DNA of 64,000 bases from Vulcanimicrobium sp035943995 (GTDB lineage Bacteria > Vulcanimicrobiota > Vulcanimicrobiia > Vulcanimicrobiales > Vulcanimicrobiaceae), in NCBI GenBank assembly GCA_035943995.1, contig DASZBS010000021.1, positions 62,001-126,000 of the forward strand. The letters are read 5' to 3'. The translations under genes and the position numbers were made by a program. Shown piece after piece: positions 42,677 through 50,569 of the stretch (the stretch's first letter is position 1; each line of letters starts with the position of its first letter). The notes below the pieces were generated by a model. The model was not told where the DNA came from and made no database searches. It saw nothing but the letters and a program-made list of their open reading frames with translations.

Positions 42677-44959
42677 ATGGGTGAGCTGCAAGGTCCTAAC
42701 CGCGACTATCACCTGCACACCCTTGGGTGGAACGGATTCCAAGACTTAGCCAGCATCGTCGTTTCTGAAGTCTATGGCATCAACGTTCAAACGTTCAACA
42801 AGACGCGTGACGCCGGACAAGACGGCGCGTTCCTAATCGCCGCTGTTCCGACCCGCTTAGACTTGATACAAGGGTCTGGAATAATACAGTGCAAGCACTT
42901 CGGCGACTCCGACGCCAGCCTTACGTTGAGTTCGGTTTCCGACGAATTGGTGAAGGCGAGCCGGCTAACGTTGAAGGGCCTTGCCGACAACTATGTCTTA
43001 GTTACAAACGGTCGAGTATCGGCAAGCCAGCGTGCGATAATCTGCGACAAATTCCGGGGAACGGCCGGCATCAAGAACTGCGTGATATTGGATGGGAACT
43101 GGCTGACCAAGGAAATCGCTCTTTCATCTCGATTACGGCGTATCGTTCCGCGCGTCTACGGTCTTGGCGATCTACGATATGTCATAGATGATCGGGCTTC
43201 GGCCCAAACGCGCCAAGTATTGGTAGCGATGAAGTACGAGCTCGCAACAATGGTTCAGACCAAGGCCTATTTTGACTGCCTCAGAGCCTTGCAACAGTAT
43301 GGTTTTGCGATGCTCGTCGGCGAGGCAGCCTCAGGAAAATCGACAATTGCCGCAACACTTGCAATGGCATCACTAGACGAACATAATGGCCTAAATTGCG
43401 AAGAGCCGATGGAAGCTTATAAGATTCGCACACCGAAGGATTTCGCAGAACGCTTCGATCCCGAAAATCCAGGACAGTTTTTCTGGGTTGATGACGCGTT
43501 CGGTTCGAACTCGTTTCAGCGCGGCCTCACTGAGGAATGGTCGCGGTATTTTAAAGAACTTCAGGCTGCGATTAAGGGCGGTGGCAAAATAATCTTCACA
43601 TCGCGTGACTATGTGTTTGGTTCAGCGCGCGCAAATCTACTCATCGATGCATTTCCGTTGCTCAGAACCGCCGAGGTCATTATATACTTACGCGATATCT
43701 CGCAGCGTGAGAGAGTGCAGATACTCTATAACCACATAAAATTCGGTGATCAGCCCAAGCCCTATAAGCGACAGCTAAAGCCATTCTTGCTCAAGGCAGC
43801 ACTCTCTCCACATTTTGTGCCCGAAGTAGCCAAGCGGCTCGGCAATCCGGAATACACAAAAGATGTTGCCATGACTCAAGAAGGCGTGCTGGATTTCGTC
43901 CGACGCCGCGGCGACTATCTAATTGAGACGATTCAGAAGATGGACGACGATCTTAAGCGCGCACTTTATGTAATGTTTATGCTAGGTGGGCGCATTCCAT
44001 CACCTCTTGATCCGGCCGATGTGGGACTTGGACAGGCGCTTCGACTGAATGACTTGAGTGTGCAAGGTCTCCGCGATGCGTTCAAGCGAGCCGACGGATC
44101 ATTTATAATTGTAGATTCATCCGAGGAATATACGTTTCGACATCCAACGATTCGTGACGCTATTGCCTCGATAGTAAGCGCGGACCGCGAGCTAGTTGAC
44201 GTCTATCTAGCCGGCACTCCTTTAGCCATCCTTCTAGCTGAGGTCCGATGTGTTGGAATGGTCGTAACCGGCGCAAAAGTCGAGGTCCCCACCAATAGAT
44301 ATGCGCTCTTACGTAGCCGCCTTGAGGAATTGACTGACGCATATCAAGCTGTTCCGTTCCTGGCAGATCGGGCCGATGACAAGTTCTTGCGAGCTTATAT
44401 CGATAAGCATCCCGAAGTTATCGCGAAACTGTTGCAAAATTGGTCTTGGGAAGATTCGCCATCTGCGCGAATTGTATTACGGCGCCTTCACGATTTGTCC
44501 GTGCTTTCGGCTGGCGATAGGGCTACTGTTGTTGCGCGCATCGTGGAGTACTGCGTTGAAACGCCAAGTGCTCTCGTACTGGCCGATGAGAACATATCGG
44601 CCCTTCTGACGGACGACGAACGAAGCGACGCGATTAGCCGCCTCCAGTCCGAGGTCGTTCCATCACTCGATGACATAATTGCCCAATGGGGAGAGAACTA
44701 CGACGTAAGCAATGATCCGGAAAACTATTTCGCCCCATTGTGGTCGACATTGGATTCGCTGAGCGCACTTCTCCTGTCAGAAGGTGATTCAAGCGGGTAT
44801 GTTCTCGTTAAAGAAGCGGAGACGGCATTACAGCATATCTTCGATGCTGCTGAAAGCGACTATCATGATGCCAATCAGGAGCCAGACTACGATGACGACC
44901 GTCGCGGAACACCGTCGGGTAGCTATGACCGAGATCCGTTTGATGATGTTGACGAATAG
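42677..44959 (+). CDS. PD-(D/E)XK nuclease-STAND ATPase, probable anti-phage protein
   Basis: The 760-residue protein has an N-terminal Mrr/restriction-endonuclease-like domain (GWNGFQDLASIVV at 17-29, D45 and D49, and IIQCKHF with Gln71-x-Lys73). A STAND-type NTPase follows: P-loop GEAASGKST at 215-223, Walker B QFFWVDDAF at 267-275 and TSRDYVF at 308-314. The C-terminal half is helical and ends in a strongly acidic tail. This layout resembles nSTAND/Avs-like defence proteins, in which the ATPase part senses a phage component and releases the nuclease. The gene is much less GC-rich than its surroundings, a sign of transfer. No clear ribosome site precedes the ATG. Confidence 0.75.
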   Translation: MGELQGPNRDYHLHTLGWNGFQDLASIVVSEVYGINVQTFNKTRDAGQDGAFLIAAVPTRLDLIQGSGIIQCKHFGDSDASLTLSSVSDELVKASRLTLKGLADNYVLVTNGRVSASQRAIICDKFRGTAGIKNCVILDGNWLTKEIALSSRLRRIVPRVYGLGDLRYVIDDRASAQTRQVLVAMKYELATMVQTKAYFDCLRALQQYGFAMLVGEAASGKSTIAATLAMASLDEHNGLNCEEPMEAYKIRTPKDFAERFDPENPGQFFWVDDAFGSNSFQRGLTEEWSRYFKELQAAIKGGGKIIFTSRDYVFGSARANLLIDAFPLLRTAEVIIYLRDISQRERVQILYNHIKFGDQPKPYKRQLKPFLLKAALSPHFVPEVAKRLGNPEYTKDVAMTQEGVLDFVRRRGDYLIETIQKMDDDLKRALYVMFMLGGRIPSPLDPADVGLGQALRLNDLSVQGLRDAFKRADGSFIIVDSSEEYTFRHPTIRDAIASIVSADRELVDVYLAGTPLAILLAEVRCVGMVVTGAKVEVPTNRYALLRSRLEELTDAYQAVPFLADRADDKFLRAYIDKHPEVIAKLLQNWSWEDSPSARIVLRRLHDLSVLSAGDRATVVARIVEYCVETPSALVLADENISALLTDDERSDAISRLQSEVVPSLDDIIAQWGENYDVSNDPENYFAPLWSTLDSLSALLLSEGDSSGYVLVKEAETALQHIFDAAESDYHDANQEPDYDDDRRGTPSGSYDRDPFDDVDE

Positions 44960-45250
44960 GCTCATGGGTCCGAGTCGCGCACAGTAGCCTCATGCGCATA
45001 TTTTACGATTTCGCCCAGAATTCACCGCGAGCGGGTTCCAGGCTCTCAAACCAACGGGTTCATTGTATTCGCGGGCGGGTGGTCGTCGACGATCGCTTGG
45101 CTTTGGAATGGCGGAGAACCATTCTCGTCAAGGAGAGAGCGGATCTGAGCAACGTCATCGACCGCATGAGCCCTCGCATTCTCACTAGATGGGGACCTTA
45201 GGCGGTCGTCTTCGATGTCGCGCCTCTTTCACCGAGCGGTAAGCGAACGG
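44960..45250. other. Intergenic gap after the STAND gene
   Basis: Base composition is intermediate between the AT-richer STAND gene and the GC-rich host background. A 69-codon reading frame (44992-45201, +) has no recognisable domain or ribosome site. No repeat, attachment site or tRNA was seen that would mark the edge of an inserted segment. Confidence 0.4.
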
Positions 45251-45664
45251 TCAGCCCTTTCGCATCAGCGCGATGCGGCCCGGCCCCGCGATGACGAGCG
45301 CCAGCGCGATGCCGACCGCGTAGATGAAGTACTCGATCCCTTCGCCCTTCTGGTTGCCCATGAAGTTCATGAAAAAGCCGTTTGGCAGGTGGACGAGAAC
45401 CGCCGCGCACGCCATGTCGACCGCGATGCCCAGTGCGGCGAGGCGCGTGAACACGCCGAGCACCAGCGCGATCGGGCCGAGAAATTCGACCGCGATCACG
45501 AGATAGACGATGATCGCGGGCAGGCCCGTATGGCCGAGCCCGGCGACGGTCGCCGAGATGCCGGGACCTCCGAAGAGGCCGAGCGCTTTCTGGGCGCCGT
45601 GCGGCCACATCACGATGGCGAGGGTCAGCCGCAGAACCAACAGGGCGATATCGGTGGGCCGCAT
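45251..45664 (-). CDS. DoxX family membrane protein
   Basis: The 137-residue protein has four hydrophobic helices and the DoxX pattern: LVLRLTLAIVMWPHGAQKAL, EFLGPIALVLGVFTRLAALG and a C-terminal GIALALVIAGPG. DoxX-like proteins are small quinone-linked or redox-associated membrane proteins of poorly defined role. No oxidoreductase gene is adjacent. Confidence 0.85.
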   Translation of the reverse strand: MRPTDIALLVLRLTLAIVMWPHGAQKALGLFGGPGISATVAGLGHTGLPAIIVYLVIAVEFLGPIALVLGVFTRLAALGIAVDMACAAVLVHLPNGFFMNFMGNQKGEGIEYFIYAVGIALALVIAGPGRIALMRKG

Positions 45665-45849
45665 GCCTCGATGCTACCGCAATGCGACCCAAGCTCAATC
45701 ACTCGACGACCGCGACCGCGCGTTCGTAGAGGCGCCCCGCGGGCGCGCATACACCGCCGGTTTCGTGGCGTGCGCTGCCGTGAGAGACGGTCCGGCGCCG
45801 CCCTTCACTACGACCGCGAATAACGCGTCGCTGTGCGCACCGAGTGCAG
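45665..45849. other. Gap between DoxX gene and RNA locus
   Basis: No gene with convincing coding signals was seen on either strand. Short reading frames are Arg/Ala/Ser-rich shadows without a ribosome site. Confidence 0.4.
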
Positions 45850-45887
45850 AAACACGAAAACCCCGACGGCGGCCAACCAACGGGGTT
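45850..45887 (-). terminator. Intrinsic terminator of the 6S-like RNA
   Basis: On the minus strand AACCCCG and CGGGGTT (45887-45859) form a 7-bp stem with a 15-base loop. It is followed by TTCGTGTTT, so it fits a rho-independent terminator for leftward transcription. Confidence 0.55.
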
Positions 45888-46079
45888 CTCACGATGCGGG
45901 TTCACTCGTGCGCCTGGAAGGCTCGCTCACCGGATCTGCCGTTTATCGCGAAGCCACTCGGCGTCTTAAGGCTCGTATAGATTTTACGTGGACGAGTTTC
46001 CCGAACCGCCCGGAGTCGACTTACAACGTCGGTTTCTCCACGCTGCTTGGGGACCCGACAAACGGTCCCGGTCGCACGA
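45888..46079 (-). ncRNA. Candidate 6S-like structured RNA
   Basis: A non-coding stretch folds as an irregular rod closed by distant arms: helix 1 (46079-46073 with 45912-45906, seven pairs), helix 2 (46072-46068 with 45933-45929, five pairs) and helix 3 (46063-46056 with 45948-45941, eight pairs including one G-U). A large internal loop follows, and then an apical arm closed by 46043-46037 with 45992-45986. The loop's 3' side contains GCCTTAAGAC, like the GCCTTAAAAC of Escherichia coli 6S RNA. A promoter-like element and a terminator flank it. Sequence similarity to known 6S RNAs is otherwise not visible, so the class is inferred from architecture. Confidence 0.45.
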
Positions 46080-46081
46080 AC

Positions 46082-46090
46082 AGCATATCA
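46082..46090 (-). promoter_or_regulatory. Extended -10 element for the 6S-like RNA
   Basis: On the minus strand TGA-TATGCT forms an extended -10 element about 5-7 bases before the closing helix of the structured RNA. No good -35 is visible. Confidence 0.4.
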
Positions 46091-46169
46091 CACTTCCCGT
46101 TAAAAGTGAGCCAGGCGTCGAAAATCGGGCGCCTCGGCGGCCGGCCTGCGCGGACGGTATAGTTTTTCA

Positions 46170-46269
46170 TGGCACGGTGGGCTTCGAGCCCATTGTAATT
46201 GCCAGCAGAAATTCGGAACAACCGCCTCGACAACACCGGCCCGCCGGCGCGAGCGCGGTTTTTTCTTTT
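46170..46269 (+). ncRNA. Candidate small RNA with intrinsic terminator
   Basis: A TATAGT element (46158-46163) precedes a roughly 100-base segment. It contains a two-part hairpin (TGGCA...TGCCA around TGGGCT-TCG-AGCCCA) and ends in the terminator at 46220-46269. No ribosome site or plausible reading frame is present. It is read away from the 6S-like RNA. Confidence 0.3.
46220..46269 (+). terminator. Strong intrinsic terminator
   Basis: AACCGCCTCG (46220-46229) pairs with CGAG-C-GCGGTT (46250-46260) with one bulge. The loop holds a further CCGG stem. It is followed by TTTTTTCTTTT. This is one of the clearest rho-independent terminators in the window. Confidence 0.7.
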
Positions 46270-46438
46270 GTTGCCTGCCCGCGAAGAATGGAGGCTCAGA
46301 ACATGAAACTCGCGCTTAGCATCCGCACGCGGACCCACGTCACCCGGAAACGACCCTGCGCGTCGTCCGCCATCGCGGTGGTTTTCGCTGCTCGCGTCGC
46401 TAAGCGAGAAGATCCCGGTCAAACGGGGGCCCTGTTGG
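46270..46438. other. Gap without a supported gene
   Basis: A 56-codon frame beginning MKLALSIRTR (46301-46473, +) follows AGGCTCAGAAC. It is Arg-rich and overlaps the end of the leftward cassette, so it was not called. Nothing else is visible. Confidence 0.35.
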
Positions 46439-46696
46439 TCATTTCGCGCCGTCGTCGCGACCGTTTTCTTTGAGCGGATTCGGGACGCTGCTTTGCGTGA
46501 CCGACGTCACCCGGATCGGCGGCGCCGGGGATGCCGGGCCGCGATAGCCACCATGTTCCTCATCGTCTCGAAGCGGCGGGACGCTACTTTGCGCGACCGA
46601 CGTTACGGGGAGCCAGGGAGATGCCGATTCCGGCCCGCGATACCCGCCCAATTCTTTGAGCAGGTCTTCGGGGCGCGGCGAACGTTCCTCGCTCAT
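46439..46696 (-). CDS. Small protein with a duplicated GGYRGP...VTSV.QSSVP unit
   Basis: The 85-residue hydrophilic protein has two copies of a roughly 30-residue unit: GGYRGPESASPWLPVTSVAQ then SSVP, and GGYRGPASPAPPIRVTSVTQ then SSVP. No family is recognised and there is no signal peptide. The ATG overlaps the stop of the preceding tiny gene (ATGA), making it the last gene of a four-gene coupled cassette behind a DUF6338 membrane protein. Confidence 0.6.
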   Translation of the reverse strand: MSEERSPRPEDLLKELGGYRGPESASPWLPVTSVAQSSVPPLRDDEEHGGYRGPASPAPPIRVTSVTQSSVPNPLKENGRDDGAK

Positions 46697-46854
46697 GCTT
46701 TCTTAGCGGCATTCGGTGCCGCGGGAGCAACCGGAACGGCCGATTGCGGGCCGCTCGTCATCGGGACGCTCGCCGGGGCGGCCGCGCTCGGCCCTTTGTG
46801 CCCCTTCTCGACGTAACCGGAGACCGGCGTAGCCGGCTTTGACGTGTCTCTCAC
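46693..46854 (-). CDS. Tiny Ala/Pro-rich protein, GHKG motif (paralogue B)
   Basis: The 53-residue product contains GYVEKGHKGPSAAAPASVPM and an Ala/Pro-rich tail ending in NAAKKA. The GTG start overlaps the TGA of the preceding gene (GTGA), and its own stop overlaps the next ATG. It shares the E-x-GHKG-x-SA-x-APA motif with the neighbouring 50-residue protein, so the two are paralogues. Tight overlaps and GC-rich third positions support it as real. Function unknown. Confidence 0.55.
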   Translation of the reverse strand: MRDTSKPATPVSGYVEKGHKGPSAAAPASVPMTSGPQSAVPVAPAAPNAAKKA

Positions 46855-47003
46855 TTGCTCGCGTTGCTCGCGGTGCTGCCAGCGTTGGCGGCCGGAACCG
46901 CCGAAACCGCCTTCGCCGTCGTCGCAATGGCCGGCGCGGGTGCGCTCGTGCCCTTATGGCCCTCTTGAAGATGGGATACGCGGACTCTTTGCTCGTCAGC
47001 CAT
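46851..47003 (-). CDS. Tiny Ala-rich protein, GHKG motif (paralogue A)
   Basis: The 50-residue product begins MADEQRVRVSHLQEGHKGTS and ends in an Ala/Ser/Thr-rich tail. Its ATG lies within the last codons of the DUF6338 gene (8-base overlap), and its TGA overlaps the next GTG. It shares the GHKG-x-SA-x-APA motif with the gene that follows. It was found by reading overlaps, and its size is below usual gene-calling limits. Confidence 0.55.
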   Translation of the reverse strand: MADEQRVRVSHLQEGHKGTSAPAPAIATTAKAVSAVPAANAGSTASNASK

Positions 47004-47700
47004 CGGTCTTTCGTTCCTCGGTTTCGGCGGGAAGGGCCAGCGGGGGTGGTGCTGGCGGTTCAGGCTCGGTCGCGATGGCGGCCTCGGCGTCGAACGCCTC
47101 GATCGTCACAATGTCGGCCCGTTTCACCAAGAGACCCTTGGCGCCCGCGATGCGTTTCAGAATTTGGCCTGTTTTCTGGTCAATTTCGCACGGCACCGTG
47201 ATGAGCAAATCCTCGTCCGCCGGAAACGATGACGCGAACGGCGTCTCGGCCCAAAAGCCGCCGATTCGCCGGCCGTCGGAGAGCATCAATACGATGGCGA
47301 CCGGCTCGGCCTTCTTCGCCAATTCCGTGAAAAAATAGTCCCACGCCTTGGGCATGGTCGAGAGCACGAGCCCCTTTTTCGCCAACAACTCGCGCAACTC
47401 GATGATGAACCATCCGACCGCGCACGGCACGACGAGCCCGGCGATGACAACGAAGGCAACGACGGCCCACGCGTTGCTGATTGGAATCGGGACAAGCCGC
47501 AGAAACACGAACGCCAGAATGTCGATGAGCACGCTGTATCCGACGAGCGCGATGCCGAGGTCCCCGTACTTCCGTCGCTCGCCCGGCACGCGCAAATCGT
47601 AGACCGCAACGGCGAGAAAGCCGGGGAACAGCAGCGTGAAGAACCGCGCCATGCCGTCCTGCGTCGTAAAGAACGCGAGCAGGTCCGTCGCCTCTTTCAC
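46996..47700 (-). CDS. DUF6338 family membrane protein
   Basis: The 234-residue protein has three hydrophobic helices (about 15-32, 45-68, 75-98), then a soluble domain with PKAWDYFF, MLSDGRRIGGFW, FASSFPADEDLLI and GLLVKRADIVTIEAF, which fits the DUF6338 family. GTG 47700 was chosen; a TTG at 47784 would overlap the upstream phosphoesterase stop but adds a non-family leader. The family has no known role. It leads a cassette of three tiny coupled genes. Confidence 0.7.
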   Translation of the reverse strand: MKEATDLLAFFTTQDGMARFFTLLFPGFLAVAVYDLRVPGERRKYGDLGIALVGYSVLIDILAFVFLRLVPIPISNAWAVVAFVVIAGLVVPCAVGWFIIELRELLAKKGLVLSTMPKAWDYFFTELAKKAEPVAIVLMLSDGRRIGGFWAETPFASSFPADEDLLITVPCEIDQKTGQILKRIAGAKGLLVKRADIVTIEAFDAEAAIATEPEPPAPPPLALPAETEERKTDG

Positions 47701-47780
47701 CCCAGCACTCTCGTCTGCCGAACCGTCATGCCGCTTGCCGTGGCGGGAACTGTGGCAGCAGTACGAGGTCGCGCCGTTGC

Positions 47781-50552
47781 TCAATCATCGACGACCTCAA
47801 GAGCGCGCGCGTAGAGTGCGCCCTGGAGGCGCGCGTAGACCGCCGGCTGCATCGCGTACCGTTGCCGCGCGAGGCGGTCCGCCTGACGCGACAAGTCGAC
47901 GAGCCGCGCGCCACGCGCCGTGTCGGCATCGGGCGCGCTCTGATCGGTGCGGGCGAGCAGCGCCGCGATGCGGTTGCCTTCCGCGCTCGCGGTCTGCTTG
48001 GGAACGTCGATCGCTTCGTACGGCGCGGCGTCGCCGCCGTGGGACGTGAAGAAGTCGCTCATGTCGGTCGCGAGCAGATCGCCGAGCGCGAGCGTGCCCA
48101 ACCCGAGGAGCTGTTCGCTCGTTTTCAGCACGCTGACCGTCGAGAGATGGTGCGCGCCGAGATAGTGCGGCTTCGCGAACGGCCCGGCGACGATCGTATA
48201 GGTGCGGTACTCGTCGACGTGGTCGCGCGACGACTGCCCGTCGTCGGGCAGCACGAATAGCGCGGTGTGACGCCATGACGGCAGCGTCGAGAGATAGTGC
48301 ACGATCTGCCCCAGCGCACGGTCGCCGTCGGCGACCTCTTCGGGGACCGGCGGGATGCCGGGCCCGGCGCCCGTGTGGTCGGCGGGCAGCCAGATGTAGG
48401 TGAAGCGCGGCTGGCGCCCCTGCGCGACGAACGTGCCGTAGTCGCGGATGAACTCTTTGGCGCGCCGCTCGTCGCGGATGCGCAGGTTCCAGCCGGGGTA
48501 ATTCAAATCGACGTGGCTGTCCAGCACCGCGGGCGCGGGGACGTCGAGACCGTAGAGGCCGCCGAGTCCCTGCGTCGGCGCATCCTTGTCGTCGATGCCG
48601 GCGTACTGCGGATCGTCGGTTTTCGGATCCTTCGCGCCGCCTTCGTCGTAGCCGCTGACCCGGATGAAGTCGCCGTAGTCGCGGAACGCGATGCGGTGCC
48701 GCGCGAGCGCGTTGAACACGTAGCCCAGCCGCGGATAGTCTTCGGGATCTTCGTTCTTGTTGACGAGCGGCGTGCGGCCGCCTTTGTCGAACAGCGTGCG
48801 CTCCGAGTACAGCGTCGTCATGCCGCCGGCGAGGAACTGGTGCCCGGCGTCGGACTCCTCCGCGTCGGCGAACATGTTGGTCGCCAGGCCGTAGCGCCGC
48901 GCGAGCGCGTGCAGATTCGGCGTGACGCTCTCGTTGAACGACACGAGCGCCGGATCGCCGCCGTACGCCGCGCCCAGATCGCCGAGCATCGCGTCGAACG
49001 TCTTGTTCTCTTCGAGGATCACGACGACGTGCTCGATTCCCTTCGGGTACGTCACCGGCTTGGTCAGCACGCGGCGCGTGTTCGCCAGCGTCGTCATCGT
49101 GGTGCTCTTGAGCTGAACCGCGGAAAGATCGACCTTCTGCAGCGTCGACCACACCGCGTTGGAGTCCGCCGACGTCGCCGGATCGCCGGTGAAGCCGGGG
49201 TCGTGCCCGTAGCCCTTGGTGTTGACGACGTACAGCGTGCGATCGTCGCTCGCGAGCGCGAGCGCGGTCGGGTACCAGCCCGTCGGAATCAAACCGAGCC
49301 GGTGCAGGTGAACGGGGTCGCGCGCGTCCATCACCGCCACGGCGTTGAGCCCGGCGAGCGCGACGTACAGCCGCGAGCCGTCTTTGGAGAGCGCGAGCGC
49401 GGACGGCTGCGTGCCGTACGGCCCTTTGTCGAACAGCCGCAGCTCGGTGCCGCCCACGACGCGCGGCGGGCCGTTGAGCGAAACCGTCGCGACGCGGTCG
49501 ACGTTGGTCATCGCGACGAACGCGAACGCGCCGTTCGCCGTAGTGACGACGGTCGTCGGATGCGCGCCGCCGACGGTGCGAACGCCGTCCGGTGCGGGAT
49601 CCATCGGCAGCGCCGCGTTGGCGAACGGGGTCGCATCCTGCACCGCGAGATCGCCGCCCGCGGCGAGCCCGACGAACGACAGCGCCGACGCGTGCTGCGG
49701 ATCGGCGAACGGCGTGCGGAACGGGGGCGCGGTCGTGGGCTGCGCGAGCTTTCCGTAGCGCATGAGGCCTTCGTCGGTGACGACGAGCCGGTCACCCGCG
49801 ACCGCGACGCCGAACGGGAAGAAGCCGACTTGCCGCACCGGCTGCACGAGCGTGCGCGCTGCGGTGTCGATCGCGGCGACCGTACCGGCGGCTTCGTCCA
49901 CGACGTACGCGCGCCGGTTGTCCTTCGACAGCACGATCGTGCCGGGATAGCTGTGCCCCTTGTCGGCAAACGCATCATCTGCCGGCGCGGGCGGCGTGAT
50001 GACGTGCGTCGCGTCGGCCGTGAGATGCCCGTTGGCATCGAGATCGAACGCATACACGACGTTGGTGGGGCCGCCCGACACGAGCACGAGCGCGCGCGAC
50101 GCGTTGGCGGGATCGGCCAACGCGACGACGCCGACCCAGAACTTCTCGCCCGCCGCGCGATAGCGGTCGACGACGCGCATCGTCGCGAGCTCGACCACGG
50201 CGAGCGAGAACCCGCCGGTCGCGCCGGAGTCGATGATGGAATGCACCATCCCCTCGCGCTCGTCGTCGTTGCTGACGATCGCAAAGCGGCCGTCGGGGCT
50301 CAGCGCCATGCCCAGCGCGTTCATCCCGGTGAGCACGCTCTCACCCGCCGGCGTGACGATGCGCCCGGACGGCAGCACGGCGTCGTACGTCGCCCCGCGA
50401 TAATGCCCGGCGGGGATATTCCCGGAGGGCGCCGCGTAGGTCACCGAAGGGCGTACGGGCGCAGACTTCGCGGGCGCATGATGCACCGGCGCGGCAGTCG
50501 CGGCGCACGGCGCGAGCGCGAGCAGTACGGCGGCGAGGTGAGTCGGCTTCAT
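47781..50552 (-). CDS. YncE-like beta-propeller / phosphoesterase fusion protein, secreted
   Basis: The 923-residue protein has a signal peptide (MKPTHLAAVLLALAPCAATA). A seven-bladed YncE-type propeller follows (about 50-470; ALSPDGRFAIVSND, LALSKDGSRLYVAL, LALASDDRTLYVVNT), then a phosphoesterase/phospholipase C-like domain starting at KGIEHVVVILEENKTFDAML with WLPADHTGAGPG and FVLPDDGQSSRDHVDEYRT. This matches the bifunctional YncE/alkaline phosphatase-family proteins. AGAAGGAGACG precedes the ATG. It is transcribed with the MocR gene 17 bases upstream. Confidence 0.85.
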   Translation of the reverse strand: MKPTHLAAVLLALAPCAATAAPVHHAPAKSAPVRPSVTYAAPSGNIPAGHYRGATYDAVLPSGRIVTPAGESVLTGMNALGMALSPDGRFAIVSNDDEREGMVHSIIDSGATGGFSLAVVELATMRVVDRYRAAGEKFWVGVVALADPANASRALVLVSGGPTNVVYAFDLDANGHLTADATHVITPPAPADDAFADKGHSYPGTIVLSKDNRRAYVVDEAAGTVAAIDTAARTLVQPVRQVGFFPFGVAVAGDRLVVTDEGLMRYGKLAQPTTAPPFRTPFADPQHASALSFVGLAAGGDLAVQDATPFANAALPMDPAPDGVRTVGGAHPTTVVTTANGAFAFVAMTNVDRVATVSLNGPPRVVGGTELRLFDKGPYGTQPSALALSKDGSRLYVALAGLNAVAVMDARDPVHLHRLGLIPTGWYPTALALASDDRTLYVVNTKGYGHDPGFTGDPATSADSNAVWSTLQKVDLSAVQLKSTTMTTLANTRRVLTKPVTYPKGIEHVVVILEENKTFDAMLGDLGAAYGGDPALVSFNESVTPNLHALARRYGLATNMFADAEESDAGHQFLAGGMTTLYSERTLFDKGGRTPLVNKNEDPEDYPRLGYVFNALARHRIAFRDYGDFIRVSGYDEGGAKDPKTDDPQYAGIDDKDAPTQGLGGLYGLDVPAPAVLDSHVDLNYPGWNLRIRDERRAKEFIRDYGTFVAQGRQPRFTYIWLPADHTGAGPGIPPVPEEVADGDRALGQIVHYLSTLPSWRHTALFVLPDDGQSSRDHVDEYRTYTIVAGPFAKPHYLGAHHLSTVSVLKTSEQLLGLGTLALGDLLATDMSDFFTSHGGDAAPYEAIDVPKQTASAEGNRIAALLARTDQSAPDADTARGARLVDLSRQADRLARQRYAMQPAVYARLQGALYARALEVVDD

Positions 50553-50569
50553 CGTCTCCTTCTGTCGGG

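Noticed and set aside
42522..42749. 75-codon frame overlapping the STAND gene start
   Set aside because: It overlaps the better-supported nuclease domain in another frame and has no recognisable features.
44992..45201. 69-codon frame after the STAND gene
   Set aside because: No ribosome site, no domain and mixed composition. It may be a remnant, but nothing supports expression.
46173..46195. GTGGGCTTCGAGCCCATT resembling a tRNA or tmRNA T-loop
   Set aside because: The stem and loop do not align as a five-pair stem with a seven-base TTCRA loop, and no cloverleaf surrounds it. It is kept only as part of a candidate small RNA.
45988..46473. 161-codon rightward frame through the RNA locus
   Set aside because: It runs through a strong terminator and the structured RNA, is Arg-rich and has no ribosome site.
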